DNA from: Paraphysomonas bandaiensis | Lineage: Eukaryota; Chrysophyceae | Assembly (NCBI GenBank): GCA_965644295.1 | Contig: CBFFRP010000034.1 | Span: 39,476 to 103,475 of the forward strand | Length of the DNA: 64,000 nucleotides | Direction of reading: 5' to 3' | Shown here: positions 22,721-34,675 of the stretch, in pieces | Numbering within the stretch: the stretch's first letter is position 1 | Layout: every line of letters begins with the position of its first letter | Notes under the pieces: model-generated | The model's input: the letters and a program-made list of their open reading frames with translations, nothing else | The model's database searches: none | Told to the model about the DNA's origin: nothing | Program-made: the position numbers and the translations under genes

Positions 22721-25700
22721 CTACGGTGGACGAGGCGGCTTCGTCGACAAGAGCTGAGGTAAATCAGACACATCTATTGAAGGAATTACTTGTGGTATAT
22801 GATTACTTCGTTTTCTGCTCGCCTTCTTTTTCGTCGACACTGGTGACTTCCAAATAGGCTGAGTCCCTGTAATTGATGATTTATCAGTCCCACTGGGACT
22901 AAATCTACCTGTGTCGTATTTGGAAGGAGAACTTTTAGATCTTGTCGGAGTGTCAAATCTCGGCAGAGTTATGGTTTTCTCTTCCGGTTCGATGAAACCG
23001 GATATAACTTTTCGACGGTGAAGTTCCTTTTTTAAAGCGGGATCTCGAGCACTCTCTTTAGAAACCTCCATAACATCAGTATTACGCGATATTTTAGCTA
23101 GTTCCTGAATTTTAGTTTCCTGATCAGGATTCATATAGTCGCCATGTTTGCAGGTCACAATTGGACTGCATAAACTCCCACAAGAAGAAACACCACATGC
23201 CTCATACGTCCCTGTTCGAGAGTGAGGCCTACTCTGTTTCGCCTTTTCTTCTTCAGCCGAGAGTCGTAGCAACTCTTCAATCTCTTCCGAATGTACAGGT
23301 CCTTCTACTAAAATATCATCTTTTGGGTCCTCATGATTTTTACTAATAGCCCATTGCACATCTGCCACAGCTTGACCTAATCGAAAGTGAATACGAGCAA
23401 TTTTAGTGAGAGATTCACGCATTCTAGGCAAATCTTTGCGTACATGGGGCCCTCTCATTCCAATGGCAACATTGTACGTAAAGTCCACGATATCTGCAAT
23501 ACCATCTAATGGAATTTTGTCAACTTTTCGGACCTCCTTACGAAATATTTCAATGATGTTAAATTGCTTAAATAAATCAAATGTGCTGATAGAATCCTTG
23601 GATAAATATCTCAAAACTTTAAGTGCAGCTAAATACGCCGGGTCATTGCGGGGACATGCCTGGGAATTTAAAATGTTTGCGCAACACTCAACAATTCGAA
23701 AATTCGGATGTAATATCATTTGATTGGCCTCACCAAACTTAGGACTATTGTAATTCGCAGACAGCGCTACTAATTTTAGACAAGATGCAACATCAAGGCG
23801 ATTCGGATCAATTTCCTCTATATATCCAGCTTCAGTACGCTCTCTTCTGTACATAAGTACATCCTCCCCCTCAAGGTGTGGAGTGGTCAAGGCGATACGA
23901 TCAAGAGCACGTCGGAGAAATCCTTCAGATAAGCTTATTGCCTTTCCTTGCTCGGTCTTGCATAGGCTCGACATTACATCAAACACAGATCGCGGCAGCT
24001 CACGCAGGCCATTTTTGTATATTGTTTCCTCCGTTAATATCTCACCGACTATATTTAGAGGAGTCGGTAGATGCAGCACAAGAGCGTCGCATAAATTCCA
24101 TCCACGAAATGCGGCAGCAGTTCCAGCCGGTGCTTCCGTCAGTCGAGTGAGGAGCTGACACAGATCATCTAGTATGCGCGTAGTGCGTGGGGTGGTACCA
24201 AAAGCACGCTGTATCTGGCCCAACACCTATTCATACAAACTTATCATCCATATACAAGCAACACACTACAATCACATTTCAACACATACCCGACAAGTAG
24301 CTTTCCCAATAGTCTGTGCCAGTTCCGCAAGTGCCTCATCACCACATTGTGATCGTACAGCCAGAAGACAGCACGTGTATCTCTCAAGAAATTTAACAGA
24401 TGTCAGAGCGACATGATCCTGTAAGCTTTTAGTTTTGTCAGGGAGTAACATATTTACGGAATTTGAGAAAGTGTTCAAGAAGTAATTGGCAGCTTGTGCT
24501 GCGTGAGACTCACGTATACCAGTCACCACGCATTGAGCTTTACTTAAGTCAATCTTTCCGGCTTGACACAAGACTGCCAGAGCATCGGCAGCAGCATTGC
24601 AGCCACTGAGATAAAGCAGCGCCTTCGACTCACTCATTTCTTTATTACAGATCTCTGAATACCCCCAAAACAGGCACTGACCCAAATAACGCACGGCAGT
24701 TGTAGAAAGCGCAGAGGCAGAAGATTTAGTATTTGATACAAGAGCAGAGATAATAGCACAGCCAGCAGACGCCATGTCCCAGGGCAAAGTACTAAAGTGT
24801 TTACTATTCATCGGACACGTAAAAAAATTGCATATTTTAACGACTCCTATGCTATAGGCTAGCTCAGACAATTCGTCGACCATTGGTTCATGCGAGTCTA
24901 GTAGTACCAGCTCGGAGAACCCTTCCATGAATCCATCCGGTGGAGGCTGTTTTATGGTCTTCATTAAGTCCATGTACATGAGTACCGTGAGGGTCTTGCT
25001 CATCGAGACGTCTTGTAACAGAGATTGTGGAGTATATGCCCGCCACTCATCAATTCGACATAAGGTAATCAGCACGAATACAGCCCGCTTATACGACATA
25101 CGTGGAAAGAAGAAGTCCTCCAAAACAAGTGGATCTAAAAGGCCCACAATGCCACTACTAACCAAACCCTGTCTCGAAGGCTCGTGAGTGTTAAGTTGAA
25201 CCAGAGTGCAGAGTGCAATATCTCCAAGTATGCTCTGCTCGCCCTTTTCACTCTCAAAGAAATCAATATACTTCAGCAAGAGTAAGCCTGCTGATTGAAC
25301 AAGCACCTGAAGAACCACGGTGAAACAGCTAGAACAAGCCAGAAGGTACATGTCCATGAGTGCTTCTTTCACCACTGGAATATCTCGCACGTTGAGAATA
25401 ATATCAGATAATTCACACGCTAGTGGATAAGTTCCTAAAAACTGCCGATAATTGTCCAACTCTTGGTCAGGGCCATACTCTGACAACAATGTCTGGTAGT
25501 TGATCTGAGCGGGTTCAAAGTCATCACAGTATGTGCTCTGATTAACTTTAAACCCATAGCCGGCCTTCGCACGCTCAAGCCCAGCTGCATGTCGGGCAAG
25601 ACGACCAATAATGCCCAACGCCTCAACCATGCTTGCTTTTTCGAAATTGTCCGTATGTTGGCGATGATATTTAATATACCTCAAACATGCAGACACGCAC

Positions 25701-26836
25701 CCTGAATGCAGCATGATATGAATACTGTGAGGAGACAGAGACATGTGATACAAAATTCGTATCGCTGGCTGACTCATCTTTCCGCGCGTAGCTGATACAA
25801 ATGAAGCAAGTAGAATGGTACTATTGCAGTACAAGGCGTCCTCACGATTCTGATGTACAAGCTCTTTGCACTTCCGAGATACCAAATGTTCAATTGTCTC
25901 CAGTCCAAGCACAGTGAACTTCATCTGTATATGAACAGGCCCTCGAATACCGTACAGAATACTTTGCTCTGACTTACGCTGCGCATAGTGCATCAGTCTC
26001 CACTTGCAGCGTAGCTCTCCAGAGCGTAGAAGTATTGACCGTCGTCGAGCTCGGTCGGCTTCCATCTGCGTGCCCCAGCCCCGAGCGAGGTCTCCAAGAG
26101 TTCGATACTTGGCTTGCTTCATCTCACGATATGTTCGAAATGTATGTTGAATAAGAGTCGCTGCTAGTTTGGCCTCGATCAATAACATATCGAAAAATAA
26201 ATTGATATAGTTTGCATTGGACAACTCATAGGAGAAATTGTGACGACATATATGAAGAACATAGAGAAGGTTGAGAGCGGCAATAGTGGCGCCTCCGACA
26301 AGTCGCCGGCTAAGAGCACGATTCATTATCGGCTGAACATTCTGTCGCATCGTCCGAACACAAACTTCATGTCGTTCTAATAATTTGGTAAGCATTCGGA
26401 CAGCTTGTTCGCGCTTATCTTGACTGCACTTTGACTCAAAAACACTAATTAATGTTTCCACGCCAGATTGAAGTTCTGTATCACCCCACGTAGATGTATC
26501 CCACTCTAAGTCAATGGCAATCATATGACCTCCATCATCCATATCAGCAACCTTTATATCACGGCGTTGTAGTTTTGGTTTCCCACGAAGTTTTTTTGCA
26601 AGTGCAGTTTCAGCAGCAGTTGGTTGATGAATTGAAGATTGAATTTTTAACATTTCAGCACCAGTTTTATGTATATATTTATTATGTTTCATTTGTGTTT
26701 CTTTATTTGGTGCAAGATTAATAATGTCACGATACATACGTACATCTTGTGCCATATGAGATGTTCGCTCTACAATATCTCTCCCTTGTCTCACAATCTC
26801 CCATTCTTCAGGTTCTTTTCCTAAATGTCCTGACAT
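22721..26836 (-). CDS. Armadillo/HEAT-like protein with an IQ motif, 1350 residues
   Basis: Two exons, 26836-24290 and 24226-22721, separated by a 63-nt intron (GTATGTG...GAATAG) that joins ...GKATCR to VLGQIQRAFG in frame. The N-terminal 100 residues are charged. Residues of about 120-1200 are helical with many leucine-rich helix pairs (for example IAALNLLYVLHICRHNF and RVLLY-type segments), consistent with an armadillo or HEAT solenoid. An IQ-type calmodulin-binding motif, AATLIQHTFRTYREMKQ, lies near residue 240. The C-terminal 200 residues are Ser/Lys-rich and disordered (TPTRSKSSPSKYDTG). I do not recognise an orthologue. IQ plus armadillo proteins often work on cilia or the cytoskeleton, but that is only a suggestion. 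It is divergent from the PLD gene. Confidence 0.8.
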
Positions 26837-27504
26837 GTTTTTGTTTTTATAATAATTATAATATGAATTAATTAATAGTGTTATGAGTGTATATGTATGT
26901 ATGTATCAGTCGTATGGGTTTAATGGACAGTTCCATAGAGAGACTTTGAAGAGATGATTAATAGAATGAATTGAATGGTTGGATAGACCATTATGATCTT
27001 AGATATCATATGAAATATCGAGATCTATAATGCTATGGTGTGGTATATATACTGGAGGATATGTGCCAATATATAACTCTTAAGAGATGAGCTGTACACA
27101 GATCCTCATATGTATATACAGTCATATGTACAGTGTGTATGTACGTAGATAGTGTATGTATATGTATGTATGTACACAGTTTGACAGTTATACTTCATAC
27201 ATACAGTACACAGACATGGACTCACGATTGTACCTGTTGACTGTAAATAGATAGGTCCATATGTATGTGTATATAGGTACAGGTAGGTAGGTACATAATG
27301 TGCAATATAGTTCTATAGGTGACTATGAGATCCACACACACATACATCTACACATACAGCATATACATACTTACATACAGTGTACATACATACATACATA
27401 CCAGCATATCTCATATATAGTAGTTAGATACTCTCCAGTCCCACTTCTCTATAATGCCATTACCAATACACACATAACTCCCTCTATCTGATACACTCTA
27501 TCAT
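26837..27504. promoter_or_regulatory. Divergent intergenic region with TATG/TACA simple repeats
   Basis: Shared upstream region of the armadillo-like gene (minus) and phospholipase D (plus). It contains many short tatgtatg, gtatgtac and catacatacatacc runs (26880-26910, 27120-27200, 27340-27405). No gene seen; the 27300-27491 frame is low complexity. Confidence 0.45.
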
Positions 27505-30500
27505 ATGGGTAATCAACGAAGTTCTGAATATCTCAGTATCCCAGATAACCCTCATCGTATAGCCTTTATAACATATCATTCTTATCGTAGTTGGCCCGCT
27601 GAATCATACAATAGTCGTTATGATTCATTTACATTTATAATAAAATATCAAAGATATATATGGTTTATTAATAAAAGATTCTCAGATATTATTCAATTAG
27701 ATCATCATTTATATGAACAATTCCCTTGTAAAATTGATCGGTTAAAATGTCCACGTAAATATCATAAATTATTTTGGAATCATAATCATGATTTATTACA
27801 ACGTCGTGCAAATGATATTGTTGTATATCTTCAAGCTATTATGGATGATAATGAATTATTTTCATGTAGAACAATGAAAGAATTTTTGGAGATTGGTGAA
27901 GTAAGATATGTCATTGTTACAGAATTATTATTATATGATTCATGTGTGATATATAGACATCTCTACGTCCACAACTGGGACGAAAGGGGAAAGAAGGGTA
28001 CCTTCGTAAGGTAAATATACGTACTTACTTTTAATTTAATTGATTCGCTTTTCAGTGTTCCGGTGGATATCTGCAGAATTATTCCTCTCGTACTGGAGAC
28101 TTTATTAAAACGTGGCGCAAACGTTGGTTTGTGCTGCATGACAACTTTGTCGCCTATTATAAAGCCCCGGGGGACGTTCACCCTTTGGGATGCATTCAGA
28201 TTGACCAGAAGTTCACGGTGGCTATCACTGGACGTGTAGTGACGATAACTAATCGGACTCGCAAGTTGGTGATGTTTGCATCTTCTCAGAGAGTCGCCGT
28301 AGAGTGGGCCGAGGCACTTAATGCGTTTTATGAAACCACTCCTAGAAGACACATTCAGCCCTTTTCAGCTCACTTTCCACCTCGACCTAGTACCAGTATT
28401 AGCCTTTATGTGTGTGGCAGGGAATACTTTGCCGCTCTGGCTCTTGCACTAATGCAGGCGAAAGAAGAGATACTGATTGCATCATGGATGGTCAGTCCTA
28501 CACTCATACTTACACGCCCCCCTCTTCCACCCATACGTCTCGATCAGATTTTAAAATACAAGGCTGAGCGAGGAGTAAAAATATATGTCCTCTTGTATAA
28601 AGAGGTATGTGATGAGTTGTGCATGCGGTTTGTGTTCCCACTTCTCTATACAGGTTGAGTTATCAGGAACTGGCAACGACTCAATGAAATGTAGAACTCA
28701 TTTGGAATCGCTTAGCCCTACTAATATATGCGTTATGCGTCACCCGAACAAGCTTATTGGTGGTAGTACTGCTATACTTTGGTCTCATCACGAAAAAATA
28801 GTAATTGTTGACAGGTGTGGCTTGCTGTGGTTATTTGTGTCTTAGTAATTTTTTTGCAGAACGGTTGGATTTGTGGGTGGCATTGACCCTTGCTTTGGCC
28901 GATATGACGATGAAAGGCATCTGCTCAGTGATGAGGATGGGGTAATGTAAGTTTCATTTGCACGCCTTTGAGGATGTGTTGTAATCTGTTGCAACGAACA
29001 CAGATTCCCTGGAAAGGACTACTACCAGCCAGGTCGCGGAAAGTTGAAACCGGTGCTAAATATTGACTCAATGGATAGCTATGATGCTGAATATGACCCA
29101 GCTGAGGATAGTGTGTCTGGAGGCGTAACCGTTATCGATGACATGGAAAATACAGTTGATAGATTCTCTGATGAGAGCATTGAGCACTCCGAAAATAGCT
29201 GGGCAATGGACGATTCTGGTGAACCAACGAATGATACTCCTCGTAGTCGAGGTAGTATTGTACGAAAACAACATCAATCCACAAATATACAAGAGCTTAC
29301 TGACGCTGAGGTGAAGGAGTACTCGTGCACTTATTCCTGACAACTGACTGCTCATTGTAGATGGAGGCGGTTGCAGACGGTGACACGGAAGAAGTGACTG
29401 CGTGTGAGGCATCAGGGCCCCATTCCGAGGATTTTTTGGCTCCTTTTATAGAAGAGGATGAGCGAGCTTATAGCGCTACCCAAGAGTGTGAAACAGTTGA
29501 GGTTAAACGCATAACGGAATCGCTTGATCATGGAGCGGTTGTTTCAACAAAGACAACGTCTGTGGAAACCAGAACGGAGTACAATCTAGCAAATGGGATT
29601 GGTTCATCTGATGTGTCGACTCCGGTCACAGTTGGCGCAGCAGGGGGGACGTCCAGTCCAGTATCTAATGCAACTCACCGTGTTCAAGCGCAAAGAGTTT
29701 TTACTGTGTCTGCAGTTGCAGTAGACAGTGCAGTTGGTCCAAACACAGCATCGCCTTCAGCGCCTGTTGTACATAATGTACAAGCAACTTGTGCACCTTC
29801 TCATTCTGGTGAGATATCACCGCAACCAAATATGTCTGTTCTGCCGCCCCAAACACTAACGGCTGCTGCTTTGGCATCGAACAATGCAACTCAGCCCATA
29901 ATATCTTACGGTCCAGAATCCCAGCGTTCAAATGTGGTTTACGAGTCATTATCTTCAGAGGTATCATCAACGTCCTTGTACTCAACACCGCCAGAGAGGA
30001 AAACAATTCAACCGAGAGAGTTTTCTTTCCTTCCTTTACAGTATATGATGCAGTCGATTCAATCATTTTCGGACAATATGACTGTGAAAATCGAAAAAAT
30101 GAGATTGGAGAGTAGAAAGTTTGATGATCATCAAGTGAGCATATGATGCATGTTGGAACTACACCATTGTAATCGTGTGCTACAGATAAGAGAATTGTAC
30201 CCTCGTATGCCTTGGCATGATATTCACGGCTGTATTACTGGCCTACCAGCGAGAGACCTAGCAGCTCATTTCGTTCAGGTATTTAACGACTATCCAGTTT
30301 AATCGTGCATGTGGTAACTAACTATATTTAGCGTTGGAATCATCATCGCGTATCGAAAGGCCAGACTAATCTTCCTATATTAACGGACGTGACAGATAAT
30401 CCGCACTTTTCCGTGTGTGCGAAATGCAACTTAGAGCATATATACGAAACTGTAACGGTATGTCCTCGTTGCGGCTACGACCTTGGGCCTTCAACTATGT

Positions 30501-32810
30501 CATTAACCTTTCGAGACAATCCACGCAAAGATTGCCCTTTAGAAAGTGGCGTCAGTTCGTATATTTCCTTTGCGTGCTACTTCTCCAGTCAATTAGGATG
30601 TCGAATACAGGGAGACGGTCCAGTGTTAGTGACGCTAATTGTTAATCCAGAGACATTAGCGCGCTTGAATAAAGGTACAGTGGTTGAGAAAGTGGGAGAT
30701 GATGAACATATTGCTAGCTTGATGGAAGATGGCTTGAAACCCAGAGTTGGAGATGTTCTAGTATCAGTTGAAGACGTAAACGTACTTCACCTCAATACTG
30801 CCCAGGTTGGTTTTAATGTGTACAAATTTCTTGCGTTTTATTCCTTGCAGATTCAACGATTTATTGTAAGACAGAGAAATAAAATTCGAAAACAGTTTAA
30901 GAAAGAGAGTGACTTAATATCTGAGACAGAGAGTATTGCCACCAGTAGGATATCAACATACACTGATCGCAAGATGAAAGTTATATTTCGGCGTCACTAT
31001 GTAAATAATGTTGATGATATAGAGCGGCACGATAGGAGAGTTAAAATGTTAGCAGAGGAAGCCGAGATTAAGCAAAGACACCAGTTACAAGCGTTGAACA
31101 CGCGCAATGATGGAATGACTAATGATATGCCAGAGTCGCCTGTGGGTCGAAATGACCCTCCTCAGTCTGATACCACTCCGACACTTCAAACTGATGATGC
31201 TGACATGACATCCCCTGCTTCTGGTGGGAATATAGGTATTGTTTTGGGCCCCGGGGAAACGGAAATTGAAACTGGCTTCATTCGTGATACTGAAGTCAAT
31301 ACTGGAGTCGACAGTGCCCATAATAGGGTACAAGATGAACCGATTAGGCAAGCAATGCTCAGTACAGACGACGAGGAGTGGGATCATGAGAGTGCCCGTA
31401 TTGATCTTGTCTGTCGTGCATGCACCAGTCGAGAAGTGTGCAAGGCAATGGTGGACCTGCAGAATCAGGTGGGGTCAAAGGTGATAATGGCATGAGTATG
31501 TAAATTGGGTTCTGCAGGTGAAAGCTGATGCTGTGCTGCCCAATAAGAAGACATTGTGCGGAACCTGCCAAGTGAGATACAGTGTTCGTGTATCAATAGA
31601 GAATTATTCTTATGTACTTTTTGATTAGGTGCAAGTGCTGCGTAGTGTTGGCCCCTGGTCAGTAGGACATGTTAGTGAAAACTCCATTCATATGGCTTGG
31701 GTGAATGCTATCCAGCAAGCCCAGCACTTTATATACATTGAGAATCAGTTTTTCATTGGCGATTTAGCTGGCTCGGATGTGAAGAACACGATCGCCAGAG
31801 CTGTATTAGACCGAGTGGTGTCTGCCGCCAACAGGCAGGAAGATTTCAAAGTCATTGTTGTGGTACCTGTTCACCCTGAAGGGGATTTCATTGGAAGCAG
31901 TGGTCCCCGTGGCGTGATGCACTACCAATACAAAACTATATGCAGGTTTGCCAGCACTATGTAACTCCTGTTCGATGATGCATATTGTTCGATGCAGAGG
32001 AACAAAGTCGCTCATTGAGCAGTTCAAGTACATGACTCAGGGTCGAATTAATCCCTTGGAATATATTTGCTTTTGCAGTCTTCGCAACTGGGGACAAATG
32101 GACAACAAAGTTGTTTTTGATATGATATATGTCCATGATAAGGTGGGAAGATATTTTAATGTGTATATAGCATGATGTATGCTAACTTTATTTCAGCTTC
32201 TAATTGTTGACGACCGGGTCCTGATATTTGGAAGCGCTAACGTCAACGATCGGAGTATGTTGGGAGATCGTGACACAGAGGTATTTAGATGGATATTGCT
32301 TGCATTGTATATTTGTGTGATGTACTTGGATAGATTGCTATAAGAGTTGAAGACACAGCTCACATAACGTCGAAAATGAACAAGAAGCCATGGGTTGTTG
32401 GTGTCGTTCCTCACATGTTCCGCAAACGGTTGATGGCGAAACATTTGAATGACTTCCAAGTTGGTATGTTGGTGTTTTATGAAAATTCAAAACTAAAATA
32501 TTCATTAGATCTTACGGATCCTATATGTCGGGATATCTATTGGACGAGATGGGTCGAGTCAGCCCAAATGAACTCCAGACTATATGATGAGTTAGATGGG
32601 CCCTGTTCGTATGACAAATGTGCTACTGTTGATGAGTATGAGAAAGCATTGGCCACTAAACCATTTTTAGACGCCAACGACCCTTTAGTTGAATCATATT
32701 TAGTTCGAATACGAGGGCATCTTGTTATGTGGCCACAGAAGTTTTTAGAGAAGGAAAATTTGCTCTCGTTAGCTACAAAGGCAGTGCTTCCGTGTGAACT
32801 TTTTGCCTAG
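27505..32810 (+). CDS. PX-PH phospholipase D with large inter-HKD insertion
   Basis: Multi-exon gene, ATG 27505 to TAG 32810, with introns of about 45-75 nt. Order of domains: a PX domain ([25 protein letters not shown] end); a PH domain ([28 protein letters not shown]); the first HKD motif, HHEKIVIVD, followed by [14 protein letters not shown]. Then comes a long insertion of about 29040-31590, followed by the rest of the catalytic core: [12 protein letters not shown], the second [23 protein letters not shown], then [16 protein letters not shown] cleaves phosphatidylcholine to phosphatidic acid, and PX-PH forms are the phosphoinositide-regulated type found in animals and many protists. Within the insertion are an acidic Ser/Thr-rich part, the conserved [21 protein letters not shown] (30209-30270), a four-Cys zinc ribbon (CAKC...CPRC) and a PDZ-like stretch ([15 protein letters not shown]). 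Both HKD motifs are intact, so it should be active. Confidence 0.9.
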
Positions 32811-33340
32811 TTAAGTCGCTGTGCATATCAATTTGTATTTTTTGCCTCGTTTAAGTGAGTAGTTTAATTGGTTTGTGTGGTAAAATATCTCTAAATAAAG
32901 TTTCACTTGGTTACCGATTATCGATTCATACTTGAAATCAGAGCAGTGAGAAATTAGAGCTTGCTCCCCTGTGTCAATTACCTAAACTAGAAGAACATAT
33001 AGAAACCAGTAAAACAACATATTCTGAACACACTGAGGATCACAATATATACGGATGCGTTCGGCAAAAATCTACTAGATTTTGGAAAATCATACTGACC
33101 GCAGAAAATCAAAATATGCTCATTCACTTGATTTTGTTTATTTTGGAAATCATACTGACCGCACAAACAAAATATGCTCATTCACTTGATTTCTTTTTCT
33201 AATACAGTGGATAACTACCCTGTAGATTCTTACAATAATCCAGTACAAAATTCAATGGATGTACCGAACGGGGTCTAAGAGGACACTTATTTACTTTTCA
33301 TTCTAGCATAATTTATACGCAAGCCATGCCGAGAAGCATG
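32811..33340. other. Intergenic region with a 55-bp tandem duplication
   Basis: 3' flank of PLD. At 33080-33134 and 33141-33192 there are two near-identical units (ttggaaatcatactgaccgc ... atgctcattcacttgatt). No gene seen. Confidence 0.5.
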
Positions 33341-33349
33341 GTCAATCAA

Positions 33350-33875
33350 AGGTGCCCCTCAACAATGTCGAACTTGCACCATTTCCTGATGTCTTGGGGG
33401 ATAAATACCGGAGAGATTCTCTCTGGGAAACTAACGTGAGCCGCAAACATAGTCAGCAGATATTGTTCTGCCCACTCATAGCCGAATGCTTGTGTGGTAC
33501 AAGGAACACCAATAAGTGTCACTTGTGTAGACGTCTTTGGGCCCTGACAAATAAATAGGCATCCGTGAATGGGCCCACCTCAAGGGCATCCGGGACAGGG
33601 CCCACCTGAAGGGTAACCGGGGTATTGGGCTGCCTGCTGAAGTCAAGCATCCGGTATGCTCACCTTAAGAACTCAGAGCGGAAGTGGTCGCACCTTGGTG
33701 CTTGCGGCGACGCACAAGCAGCTTTCGTAGCGTTAAATAGTAGGATAAGAAAGTGTGTACTGATTAGTTACAGGTAGAGGTCTAACTAGTTTGTCTGGCA
33801 TTCATTTAGCTATACTAAGTTGGCGCAGGTTTTCAACGCCTATTGCTAATAATAAGACTTTAAATATATAATCAA
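33350..33875. repeat. Repeat unit T, copy 1 (contains inverted R2)
   Basis: Landmarks: aacatagtcagcagatattg, actcatagccgaatgcttgt, gggcccacct, ctgctgaagtcaagc, then R2 in inverted orientation (gcgacgcacaagcagctttc) and the end cgcctattgctaataataag. Copy 2 follows directly at 33930-34466. The end motif also occurs near 1478-1505, inside the unrecognised minus-strand gene region. Confidence 0.65.
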
Positions 33876-33929
33876 AGGCGCAAACAGTTTAATTTTTAGA
33901 AGTACAGCTGCACAGCGATGTATACATAT

Positions 33930-34466
33930 TATATGTCCTTCAAAAACGTCGGACTCGCATCTATTCATGATGGTGTCTTGAGGAATAAGTATCGGAGATA
34001 TTTTTTAGTGAAACTAACGTCAGCCTTAAACATAGTCAGCAGATATTGTTCTGCCCACTCATAGCCAAATAATGCTTGTGTGGTACAAGGGAGACCAATA
34101 TATGTGTCACTTGTGTGGACGTCTTCGTTGGGCCCTGACGAATAAACAGGTATCCGGGAATGGGCCCACCACAACGGCATCAGGGGTACTGGGCTACCTG
34201 CTGAAGTCAAGCCTCTGGGCTAGTTCACTTTAAGGACTCAAAAACCTTGCCGCCAGCAGATGTCAGGTATATCAAAATTCTGCTTGCCCACTCATTTGCT
34301 TTGAGTGATAGAGCGAAAATGGTTGCACCTTGATGTTTCCGGCGACGCACAAGCAACTTTCGTAGCGTTAAATAGTAGGATATCAGAGTTAAGTACAAGC
34401 TAGTTAAATTGTTTTGCTAAATTAGTTCTGATCTTAACCGCCTATTGCTAATAAAAAGACATGCAC
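33930..34466. repeat. Repeat unit T, copy 2 (contains inverted R2)
   Basis: Has the same landmarks in the same order as copy 1, roughly 80 percent identical by eye, with an extra segment around 34240-34290. It ends cgcctattgctaataaaaag. Neither copy has an intact open frame, so this is probably a decayed element duplicated in tandem or inserted twice. Confidence 0.65.
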
Positions 34467-34675
34467 TACTCCCAACTCCCACTATTCACTACATCTGAAA
34501 ATTATTATTACTTTCAGAGCATGTTGTAGAAAGTTGAACTGGAAAACAAACAAGTCGTTTTCCCAGTATCCACTTGTGCTCTATTTTCTCGTATTTCATG
34601 TCATGTGTCATTTCTCACCTGTGTACTATCTAAAACACAACGCATACCAATGATTTCAACGGCAAATCAATTCAA

